A stretch of 16,547 bases of DNA from assembly GCA_947165725.1 (NCBI GenBank), contig CAMVBL010000024.1, forward strand, positions 1-16,547, in the 5' to 3' direction. The position numbers were made by a program, and so were the translations under genes. Positions 6,921-13,418 of this stretch are shown piece after piece. Source of the stretch: an uncultured Caryophanales bacterium. Its GTDB lineage: Bacteria > Bacillota_I > Bacilli_A > RFN20 > CAG-826. How positions within the stretch are numbered: position 1 is the stretch's first letter; each line of letters begins with the position of its first letter. The notes beneath the pieces are model-generated. The model worked only from the letters and a program-made list of their open reading frames with translations. It ran no database searches and was not told the origin of the DNA.

Positions 6921-8271
6921 AAAACTAAGATTACGTTTTATTCTTGCGGCCTTAGTGTCGATTCTTTTTGTTTTAGCCGCGACAATCGCGGCCATTAATG
7001 TTTCTAATCATATCAAAATGGAAAATGAAACAGTAGAATCATTAAATAACATTATTGAATACTCACATCAAAACGCTCTTATGATGAATGGTGTAATGCT
7101 AAGTCAACAAGAGCCACAACCAGGTGGAGGACAACCTGGAGGCCCAGGTGGCCAAGGTGGTGGTCAACCAGGTGGCTACTTTTATCCAAGAAGAGAAGAA
7201 ATAAATGAGCAATACTTTGTGACTGTCTTTAATGAAGAAGGCAGTATTGAATGGTATGACTATAATCATATTGCCCCAGGTGATAGTGATGATGAATTAC
7301 GTCAAGTTATGTCCACAAAAATATATAACAGTGGTGAAACTGAAGGCACAATTGGTAAGCTTCGTTTTAAAGTAGCGAGCACTGATGAAACTGCCGAAGT
7401 AGTGACAGGTTGGGAAATGACTCCTGAAGGTGGTCAACCAATCACAGAAGAAAGAGAATTAAAGTTCACATATGTCGCTTTCTTAGATACTTCAGAAAGA
7501 AATCACGCCTTTAATAACTTCTTTATGAGTTCAATGGTTATCGCGGGTATAAGCTATACCGTATTGGCTATTTTAATTATTTTATCTAGTAAGCTTGTCT
7601 TTAGAACTAGTGAAGAATCATATAAGAAACAAAAAGCATTCATCACTAATGCATCACATGAATTAAAGACACCTTTGACCATTATTTCTACTGACTTAGA
7701 ACTCGTAGAAATGGACCATGGTAAAAGTGAATGGACTGAATCTATTCATGATCAAGTAATTAGATTAAACACTATGACTAAACAACTAGTGACCCTCTCT
7801 AGATTAGATGAAGGTAACGCTAGTAATTATCCATTCGCGGAATTCTCACTTTCAAAGCTTGCAAGTGAAAGCGTGGATTCATTTGCCCCAACATTTAAGA
7901 GTAAGAAATTAGCATTCAATAGTGATATTCCAAGCGATATCAATATGAAGGGAAATATGTATCTCATTAATGAGTTATTCTATATCTTCTTTGATAACGC
8001 TTTGAAATACACTAAGAGTAATGGCGAAGCCTCTTTAACTATTAAAAAGAATCAAAATAAAAAGATAGAAATTATTTTTAGTAACGATGTTGAAGATGAT
8101 GAGATGGATACAAATCAATTATTTGAAAGATTCTATCGTAGCCCTAATTCTGTCTCTAAAGAAGGTTCAGGTATTGGATTAAGTATCGCTAAAGAAATCG
8201 TAGAGTTACATAAAGGAAAAATATCTGTTACCATCAAAGAAAATAAAATCTACTTTTCTATCGTTTTATAA
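6913..8271 (+). CDS. Membrane sensor histidine kinase
   Basis: The protein has 452 residues. Membrane segments lie near residues 8-29 and 207-229, with about 175 residues outside the cell between them. This sensor part carries a Gly/Pro/Gln-rich stretch (residues 69-88, repeats of GGQPGG). The dimerisation and phospho-acceptor domain has His249 in FITNASHELKTPL. The ATP-binding domain has an N box (FYIFFDNALKYTK, near 357-367), an F box (LFERFYR) and the G2 box GSGIGLSIA. The usual G1 box DxGxG is replaced by NDVEDDEMD, a reduction I recall in many small Bacillota kinases. A GGAG ribosome binding site precedes the ATG, which overlaps the regulator gene. It should phosphorylate that regulator; the signal is unknown. 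The gap behind it suggests the next three genes have their own promoter. Confidence 0.93.
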   Translation: MIRKLRLRFILAALVSILFVLAATIAAINVSNHIKMENETVESLNNIIEYSHQNALMMNGVMLSQQEPQPGGGQPGGPGGQGGGQPGGYFYPRREEINEQYFVTVFNEEGSIEWYDYNHIAPGDSDDELRQVMSTKIYNSGETEGTIGKLRFKVASTDETAEVVTGWEMTPEGGQPITEERELKFTYVAFLDTSERNHAFNNFFMSSMVIAGISYTVLAILIILSSKLVFRTSEESYKKQKAFITNASHELKTPLTIISTDLELVEMDHGKSEWTESIHDQVIRLNTMTKQLVTLSRLDEGNASNYPFAEFSLSKLASESVDSFAPTFKSKKLAFNSDIPSDINMKGNMYLINELFYIFFDNALKYTKSNGEASLTIKKNQNKKIEIIFSNDVEDDEMDTNQLFERFYRSPNSVSKEGSGIGLSIAKEIVELHKGKISVTIKENKIYFSIVL

Positions 8272-8294
8272 ACATTTTTATAAATTATAGTTCA

Positions 8295-8320
8295 TTTAAG
8301 TTTACTTTTTTATGCTTAAG
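8295..8320 (+). promoter_or_regulatory. TTTAAG half-sites upstream of the VTC operon
   Basis: TTTAAG (8295-8300) and CTTAAG (8315-8320) lie in the 113-bp gap after the kinase gene. The flanking TCATTTAAG matches the copy at 6198-6206 before the regulator gene. A weak -10 (TATGCT, 8311-8316) sits 10 bp after the first half-site, the same distance as TACTTT in the regulator promoter. The 11-bp direct repeat is not complete here, so binding by the same regulator is plausible but not shown. Confidence 0.35.
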
Positions 8321-8384
8321 GTAGATAAAGAGCTTAACTAATTTTTGTTAACCACTCTTTTTTCTAACTTTATAGGAGACTGAT

Positions 8385-9128
8385 ATGAACGCCGTAACAA
8401 TGATGCAACGTTATGAAATGAAATTCATTCTCACTAAGGACCAATTAGTGGCTTTTCAAAATGCCCTTAAAGGTCATATGGAAGTTGATCAATACGGTAA
8501 GACTTCAATTGCCTCCATCTATTACGATACTCCTGATTATTTATTAATTAGGAAATCATTAGAAAAGCCAGTCTATAAAGAAAAGATTAGATTAAGATCT
8601 TATGGCTTAGCTAATAACACTAAAACAGTCTACCTAGAGCTTAAAAGAAAAGCCTTAGGCGTTGTTTATAAAAGAAGAATTGCTTTAAAAGAAGATATCG
8701 CAGAAGGATTCCTTAATCATCAAGAAGTTAGTTTAAAAGATGATCAAGTTACTAGAGAAATTGCTTATTTCCGTGATTACTTAAAAGTCTTAGAACCTAA
8801 AATCATGATTATCTACGATAGAACTTCATACGCTGAAGTAAACGGCAACATCCGTTTAACTATCGATGAAAATCCTAGGTATCGAAATGATGATTTAAAT
8901 CTTCATACATCAATGGATGGAAATCTACTATTACCACCTGGTAGTGCAATTCTTGAAATCAAAGTGCAACAAGAATTACCTTTATGGTTAGTATCTATCC
9001 TTAGTAAACATAAAATCTATAAGACCAGTTTCTCTAAAGTTGGAGAAGCTTACAAATTAATGTATCGAAATGGTGTTGAAACCCAAGAAAGGAGATTAGC
9101 TCATGGATTCATTGTTCAATATGCTTAG
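8385..9128 (+). CDS. VTC/CYTH-type polyphosphate polymerase-like protein
   Basis: The protein has 247 residues and matches the whole VTC domain, the tunnel-shaped CYTH-superfamily fold that in yeast Vtc4 builds polyphosphate from ATP. The basic tunnel residues are present: Lys13 in RYEMKF, two Arg in KIRLRSYG, Lys in YLELKRK, Arg in IIYDRTSYA, Arg in IRLTIDEN, Glu and Lys in ILEIKVQQ, and a late Lys in KVGEAYKLM. All point to an active nucleotide or polyphosphate site. An AGGAG site (8374-8378) six bases before the ATG fixes the start. The DUF4956-type membrane gene begins inside its last 26 nt, so the two are coupled. Bacterial members are poorly studied; polyphosphate synthesis at the membrane is inferred from the fold and the partner. 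Confidence 0.88.
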   Translation: MNAVTMMQRYEMKFILTKDQLVAFQNALKGHMEVDQYGKTSIASIYYDTPDYLLIRKSLEKPVYKEKIRLRSYGLANNTKTVYLELKRKALGVVYKRRIALKEDIAEGFLNHQEVSLKDDQVTREIAYFRDYLKVLEPKIMIIYDRTSYAEVNGNIRLTIDENPRYRNDDLNLHTSMDGNLLLPPGSAILEIKVQQELPLWLVSILSKHKIYKTSFSKVGEAYKLMYRNGVETQERRLAHGFIVQYA

Positions 9129-9801
9129 TGGTCTACACAAGGTTGTTGTGGCCATCATTATCATCGCTATCGCCTTTGCAATTAGTATGCTATTTACCTT
9201 AGTGGTTTCATTAAAAATGAAAGGCACTAAAAGTTTCTTTGTTACTAGTGCTTTAATGCCAATGATTGTCGCTACTGTAGTTTCAATGGTATCAATCTTC
9301 CTAGATAGCACAACTTCAGGAGCGGTTAGAATCGCAACCGTGGCAGTAGCCTTAGGCTTAGTAAGATTTAGAAGCATTAACGCAAAAGCGGAAGAATTAT
9401 TACTGCTCTTCGCTGGTATTGCTATTGGTCTAGTGTGTGGCTTAGGCTATGTAGCCTTCGCTGGCATATTTGCCGCACTTACCGCTACTATCTATCTCTT
9501 ATTAACAAGCGTTAACTTATTTAGCAATATGAGATTTGATAAAGAAAAGATGCTTAAAATTACCATTCCAGAATCTCTTGAATATAATGATGTGTTCAAC
9601 GATACATTCGCTCGCTTCTTAAAACATAATGAATTAATAGAAGTTAAAACAACAGCGATGGGATCATTATTCAAACTCTCATATAAGATTGAACTTAAAA
9701 ATAAAAGGGAAGAAAAACAGTTCATCGATGAATTAAGAACAAAGAACGGTAACTTAGAAATATCTATCTTACCATTCGTAGGAGAAGACAAAACTTTATA
9801 A
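9103..9801 (+). CDS. DUF4956-family membrane protein
   Basis: The protein has 232 residues: about four membrane segments (near 14-36, 45-66, 70-88 and 96-138, the last long enough for two) and a soluble C-terminal domain of about 85 residues. The block ALGLVRFRSINAKAEELLLL is the signature I associate with DUF4956. Its gene overlaps the VTC gene by 26 nt, with an AAAGGAG site (9088-9094) inside that gene. VTC and DUF4956 genes are commonly neighbours in Clostridia, often with a two-component system and a carbohydrate-binding surface protein, as here. By analogy with the yeast VTC complex the membrane part might pass the polymer made by the VTC protein across the membrane; this is inference. 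Confidence 0.85.
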   Translation: MDSLFNMLSGLHKVVVAIIIIAIAFAISMLFTLVVSLKMKGTKSFFVTSALMPMIVATVVSMVSIFLDSTTSGAVRIATVAVALGLVRFRSINAKAEELLLLFAGIAIGLVCGLGYVAFAGIFAALTATIYLLLTSVNLFSNMRFDKEKMLKITIPESLEYNDVFNDTFARFLKHNELIEVKTTAMGSLFKLSYKIELKNKREEKQFIDELRTKNGNLEISILPFVGEDKTL

Positions 9802-9816
9802 AAGGGGGACCTAAAT

Positions 9817-12063
9817 ATGAAAAACAGGAGACTAATCTTATTGCCGTGTCTAGCTTTGCTAGCAATGTCTATTTCATCATGTAATGTTTCACCAAATAAT
9901 CCAAGTCATGGTGAACCAAGTCAAAGTCAAAATGATACAACTGTTAACGGTGTTTCTCTTAGCTATGAAGAACTCACTATGTATAAAGGTAAATCCGCAA
10001 CATTAAAAGCGACAGTTACTCCAGACACTGCGACTAATAAAGAAGTATCTTGGACAAGTAGTAATACAAGTGTGGCCACTGTTAATAATGGTGTTATCAC
10101 TGCGATTAGTGAAGGTACATCTGTTATTACTGTTAAAACAAGCGAAGGTGGTTATACCGCAACATGTGCTTTAACAGTTATTGCTGAGGAAGAAGAAACT
10201 CCATATGAACCAGATACCACAGATACAGATATCTATTTCATTACTGATAGCACATTAAGTAATGGCACATATGATTCCACTGCAGATGAATATACATTCT
10301 CCATTACTAAAAACTATAAACAAATCTATGTTAATGCACCTGAAAAAGTCATCGTTATTGAACTTAATGGTGTGACTTTAGAAAACAACACTAATTCACC
10401 AATCTATGTTGAAGATTGTGATACCGTTGAGATATCTGCTAAAAAAGGTACCACTAATAACATAAAGGATACCCGTGCTGCTTATGTCACTGATCAGGAA
10501 GGTCAAGGTAAAGGTGCGATATTTGTTAGTAATGGTGACTTAAAACTTAAAGGTACAGGCACCTTAAATATCACCGCCAATTACTTAAATGGTATTCATG
10601 GTAAAGATGATGTTAAAGTGCAAAAGCAAACATTAAATATCACCGCTGTTAACCATGGTATTAGAGGTAATGATAGTGTGACCATTACTAGTGGCACAAT
10701 TAATATCTCTTGTGGTGGAGATGGCTTACATTCAGAGAATAGTGATATCTCCTCTAAAGGTAATCAAAGAGGTAATGTCACAATCAATGGTGGTTCTTTA
10801 ACCATTAATTCTTGGAGTGACGCTATTCAAGCTTCATATAACGCTATTATTGATCAACTAGATGATACAGTCCCGACCACATTCGTGGCTAAGACTAATA
10901 AATATTCCTCCTATAGTGGAGAAACAATTGATACAAGTACATCTAACTTCTACTTAAAGATGAATTCAACGACCTACGCTAATGGTGCTTATACATATGC
11001 CGCATATATCAATGGTAATTGGTATCCAGCCACATATAAGGGCACTCAATCAAGTGGTGGTCAACAACCTGGTGGTTTTGGTGGTGGTGGAGGTAGTAGA
11101 AGCTACTACATCTATCAATTAGAAAAACCAGCGGACGCTACAAGCTTCACCCTTTATCGTTTCCAAGGTAATAATGTCACAACTTATTCCACAGAAACAT
11201 ATAACGCTAAGAGTGATGCTAAAGCATTCAACAGTGCTTATGATATGGTACAAATCTCAGTGAGTAATAAAACAATTAGTTTCTCTAGTTGGAGTAACTA
11301 TGCAAGTGGTAACACTAATTCCGCCGATGTCTCTGCTAAAGGCATTAAAGCAGAAAATGAAATCTATATTAAAAAAGGCACAATTGATATTAAAGCCTAT
11401 GATGATGCAATCCACGCTAATAATGATGGCATTATTGAAAATGGATCTTCACCATTAGGTAACATCATTATTAGTGGTGGTAATACCATAGTAGAAGCTA
11501 GCGATGATGCAATCCACGCTGATGGCTCATTAACTATTAGTGATGGCGAAATAAATGTTAAAAGTGCTTATGAAGGTTTAGAAGCTAATGTCATCAACAT
11601 CAGTGGTGGCTCCTCATACGTCTATGCAACAGATGATGGAGTTAACGCTACTGGTGGTAATGCTACACCAAGTATTAATGTCAGTGGTGGCTTACTAGAT
11701 GTTGAAGTTCCAACAAATGGCGATACCGATGGTATCGATAGCAATGGTTCATTCACCCAATCAGGTGGTGTTGTGATCGTTAAGGGTCCAGGTAATGCTG
11801 GTGGTAATAGTATGGGTGCAGCTGCTCTTGATACAGATGGAGCTGTAAGCGTAAGTGATGGTACACTCATCATCTTTGGTGGCTCGGAAAAGACTCCGAC
11901 AACAAATTCCAAGATCACCAAAACCTTATGTTCTTCTAATAGCGTCGCTAGTGGAAGCCATACAGTATCGTTCAGTAATAACACTAGTTACCAAACGACA
12001 CTTAAAAATTCATCTCGCGGTTGTGTAGTGTATAGTGCACTCGGAACCGCAACGCTGAAATAA
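9817..12063 (+). CDS. Surface lipoprotein with Ig-like domain and Cthe_2159-like beta-helix repeats
   Basis: The protein has 748 residues. The N-terminus is a lipoprotein signal (MKNRRLILLPCLALLAM, lipobox ISSC, Cys22), so it should be anchored on the outer face of the membrane. Residues 43-122 form a bacterial Ig-like (BIG2) domain, with VSWTSSNTSVATV and the ending GTSVITV. The rest is rich in Thr, Ser, Asn and Gly, with two blocks of short repeats such as LTISDGEINVKSAYEGLEA and DDAIHANNDG. These match the carbohydrate-binding beta-helix domain typified by Cthe_2159. The blocks (about 230-345 and 500-660) are separated by a region with a Gly-rich linker near residues 409-428. An exact 18-base repeat (11401-11418 and 11503-11520) shows recent repeat copying. 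A GGGGG site precedes the ATG; it is the last gene of the VTC operon. The ligand is unknown. Confidence 0.9.
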   Translation: MKNRRLILLPCLALLAMSISSCNVSPNNPSHGEPSQSQNDTTVNGVSLSYEELTMYKGKSATLKATVTPDTATNKEVSWTSSNTSVATVNNGVITAISEGTSVITVKTSEGGYTATCALTVIAEEEETPYEPDTTDTDIYFITDSTLSNGTYDSTADEYTFSITKNYKQIYVNAPEKVIVIELNGVTLENNTNSPIYVEDCDTVEISAKKGTTNNIKDTRAAYVTDQEGQGKGAIFVSNGDLKLKGTGTLNITANYLNGIHGKDDVKVQKQTLNITAVNHGIRGNDSVTITSGTINISCGGDGLHSENSDISSKGNQRGNVTINGGSLTINSWSDAIQASYNAIIDQLDDTVPTTFVAKTNKYSSYSGETIDTSTSNFYLKMNSTTYANGAYTYAAYINGNWYPATYKGTQSSGGQQPGGFGGGGGSRSYYIYQLEKPADATSFTLYRFQGNNVTTYSTETYNAKSDAKAFNSAYDMVQISVSNKTISFSSWSNYASGNTNSADVSAKGIKAENEIYIKKGTIDIKAYDDAIHANNDGIIENGSSPLGNIIISGGNTIVEASDDAIHADGSLTISDGEINVKSAYEGLEANVINISGGSSYVYATDDGVNATGGNATPSINVSGGLLDVEVPTNGDTDGIDSNGSFTQSGGVVIVKGPGNAGGNSMGAAALDTDGAVSVSDGTLIIFGGSEKTPTTNSKITKTLCSSNSVASGSHTVSFSNNTSYQTTLKNSSRGCVVYSALGTATLK

Positions 12064-12086
12064 ACAGCGTATTCCTTTCTCTCTCT

Positions 12087-12112
12087 GAAAAGGCTGCTTC
12101 GGTGGCCTTTTC
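12087..12112 (+). terminator. UUCG-loop terminator of the VTC operon
   Basis: GAAAAGGC (12087-12094) pairs with GCCTTTTC (12105-12112). The middle can continue as U-G, G-U and C-G pairs closing a UUCG tetraloop, giving an 11-bp stem. The T-rich tail (GCTTTATTT) is imperfect. It stands 23 nt after the lipoprotein stop codon. Confidence 0.8.
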
Positions 12113-12120
12113 GCTTTATT

Positions 12121-12325
12121 TAAATATTTAAAAGAAAATGCGCGCATGCCCACGTAAAATATAAATTATTAAATAAATAATAAAAATAATGATAAAAAAT
12201 AGGCAAAAATATAATAAAAACATAATAATTAAAAATATTTAAAATAATTTTCAAATAAAAAAGTTAGATAAAATCAAGAAAAAATAATTTTTATAAAAAA
12301 TAATTAAAAAAATTTTAAAAAAGTG
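12121..12325. other. Very AT-rich spacer without visible genes
   Basis: About 200 bp that is almost pure A and T apart from one GC-rich spot near 12141-12155 (GCGCGCATGCCCACG). I see no reading frame, long repeat or clear hairpin. It separates the VTC operon terminator from the promoter of the large RNA and may simply be an upstream AT-rich promoter region. Confidence 0.6.
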
Positions 12326-12359
12326 TTGCAATAAAAATTAAATAAGCGCATACTATAAT
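12326..12359 (+). promoter_or_regulatory. Promoter of the large structured RNA
   Basis: A perfect TATAAT stands at 12354-12359 at the end of the long AT-rich tract. TTGCAA (12326-12331) is 22 bp from it but exactly 17 bp from the overlapping CATACT (12349-12354), so either -10 could be used. The start of transcription would fall at about 12361-12366, just where the first GC-rich hairpin begins. Confidence 0.65.
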
Positions 12360-12417
12360 AACCCACCCGGGAAACCGAGTGAGTAAGATAATAAGAATTG
12401 ATAGATTCTTATATATC

Positions 12418-12733
12418 TTAAGACCAGGTAAATCAATCAACGCAGGTATCTAAGTTGCTAAAGCGTTTCCAGGATTAAAGAAAAAGTCTGGATCAATGAT
12501 TGTACTGGCAGATTGATTCTCGTAATCAATCAAGGGCAAATCCTCCCTGCTACAGTGGATGCTGAATTAGAGTTTGACAGCGTAAAACCACCGCCCGACA
12601 AGATCGAAGAGGATGATGAAGGCCAATTACCCATCAACTCCCCACATTCAGGCTAAAGCAACTCAAAACCTGAAATAAGTTAACTGGTCAGTAATGGCAC
12701 AGAGAGCGAATGGGCGAAAACTTAGCCTTAAAA
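12418..12733 (+). repeat. RNA unit 1
   Basis: The start TTAAGACCAGGTAAATCAA closely matches unit 3. Hairpins: AACGC/GCGTT (12439-12443, 12463-12467); TCCAG/CTGGA (12468-12472, 12488-12492) with GATTAAAG; a perfect 8-bp hairpin GATTGATT/AATCAATC with loop CTCGT (12511-12531). Long helix: GGGC/GCCC (12534-12537, 12593-12596), GTGG/CCAC (12555-12558, 12588-12591), GCTG/CAGC (12561-12564, 12578-12581). Last hairpin: TTCAGG/CCTGAA (12647-12652, 12669-12674), loop with ACTCA, enclosed by GCCAATTAC/GTAATGGC (12622-12630, 12691-12698, one bulge). Confidence 0.8.
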
Positions 12734-13033
12734 GTAAGACGATCACCACTAAAACGACGTTGATAGTAAGGCTCTGGGATTAAAGTTCCCAGTCAATGAT
12801 CGCAAAGGCTGGAAATCCTTCGGGAAATCCAAACGGCAAACCTCACTGCTACAGTGGTCGCTGAGTTAGAGCTTAACAGCGTAAAACCACCGCCGGACAC
12901 AAGACAAAGAGGGAAAAACAAAGCGAGTTAGAGAAAACCTAACCGCAAAGCCTAAATCTCATTACTCAACCTAACGTGAGATGATAGTAAGAGAACCCAG
13001 ATGGAAATCTTACAAAGAAAAGGCCTAAAGAAC
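12734..13033 (+). repeat. RNA unit 2
   Basis: Hairpins: CTGGGA/TCCCAG (12774-12779, 12787-12792) around TTAAAGT; an apical stem TGGA/TCCA and TCC/GGA with AA/AA internal loop and UUCG tetraloop (12810-12831). Long helix: CGGC/GCCG (12834-12837, 12892-12895), GTGG/CCAC (12854-12857, 12887-12890), CGCTG/CAGCG (12859-12863, 12877-12881). Last hairpin: ATCTCA/TGAGAT (12956-12961, 12977-12982), loop with ACTCA. A further stem GTAAGA/TCTTAC (12987-12992, 13008-13013) is specific to this unit. The 19-base block ACAGCGTAAAACCACCGCC is identical to unit 1 (12577-12595 and 12876-12894). Confidence 0.8.
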
Positions 13034-13370
13034 TTAAGACTAGATAAGTCAACCACTTCCCGTAACTGATTCGGGAACCTCGAAGGATTAAAGAACCGTC
13101 GTTAACTGGTTGCACTAGCAAAGAACCATTAGAAATAGTGGTTATCGGTACGATCCCACCTGACTAGCGATAGTCACCGGCATCTGCGTTAAAGCTTGGC
13201 AGAATAAACCCGGCACCGGACATGACGAAGAGGATGAAAGCTCTAAAGAGAATATCTTAGAGAAGCTGGCCATTAATGCGCTACTCAGTTCAAAACGCAT
13301 TTTAACAAGAAGCACCACCAGCCAAAAGAGCTTAACTTGGGTATCTAGTAATAGGTACAACGGTTCAAAA
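13034..13370 (+). repeat. RNA unit 3, the most diverged
   Basis: Hairpins: TTCCCG/CGGGAA (13057-13062, 13072-13077); CGA-GG/CC-TCG (13081-13086, 13096-13101, one mismatch) with GATTAAAG; AACCATTA/TAGTGGTT (13124-13131, 13136-13143) with GAAA tetraloop. Long helix: CGGT/ACCG (13146-13149, 13215-13218), CCGG/CCGG (13177-13180, 13210-13213), TCTGC/GCAGA (13183-13187, 13199-13203). It has an extra hairpin GACTA-GCGA-TAGTC inside. Last hairpin: AATGCG/CGCATT (13275-13280, 13296-13301), loop with ACTCA, enclosed by GCTGG/CCAGC (13265-13269, 13318-13322). Confidence 0.75.
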
Positions 13371-13404
13371 GAAGGAAGCGGAAATTGTCCGCTTCTTTCT
13401 TTTT
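13371..13404 (+). terminator. Intrinsic terminator of the large RNA
   Basis: GAAGGAAGCGGA (13371-13382) pairs with TCCGCTTCTTTC (13388-13399) as a 12-bp stem with one G-U pair and loop AATTG. Five T follow (13400-13404). This is a textbook terminator, 14 nt before the acyltransferase ATG. Confidence 0.92.
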
Positions 13405-13418
13405 GTGCTATCCTTTAT

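Larger units (their letters stand above)
12361..13404 (+). ncRNA. Large structured noncoding RNA of about 1.04 kb with three homologous units
   Basis: No credible reading frame exists here, yet base composition rises sharply from the AT-rich spacer and short hairpins are dense. The 5' end has CACCCGG-GAAA-CCGAGTG (12364-12381) and a 15-bp hairpin with one bulge (12384-12398 with 12405-12420). Then come three diverged tandem units beginning with a TAAGAC block at 12418, 12734 and 13034. Each has a hairpin with loop GATTAAAG, an apical hairpin, a long helix with loop TTARAGYTT and a hairpin with loop ACTCA. The stems differ between units but stay complementary, which is internal covariation. 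A promoter and an intrinsic terminator delimit it. Only the plus strand fits, since both signals point that way. I do not recognise the class: it lacks RNase P, tmRNA, SRP and rRNA motifs. OLE, GOLLD and ROOL could not be excluded without a search. Function is unknown. Confidence 0.85.

Noticed and set aside
9096..9377. Minus-strand frame across the DUF4956-type gene, and similar ones at 1201-1413, 3087-3446, 9492-9791, 11622-11984 and 13715-13900
   Set aside because: They are antisense shadows of well-supported genes, without ribosome sites or recognisable domains.
13142..13360. 72-codon minus-strand frame inside the large RNA region
   Set aside because: No ribosome binding site or promoter, unlikely composition, and it runs against the RNA promoter, terminator and internal repeats.
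12418..13370. CRISPR array or tandem satellite
   Set aside because: Only three diverged units of about 300 nt with paired stem changes; there are no short identical repeats with unique spacers.
12361..13404. RNase P, tmRNA, SRP RNA, rRNA or group II intron as identity of the large RNA
   Set aside because: The hallmark motifs of these RNAs (RNase P core GAGGAAAGTCC, tmRNA tag frame, intron domain V) are not seen, and none has a three-fold unit of about 300 nt.
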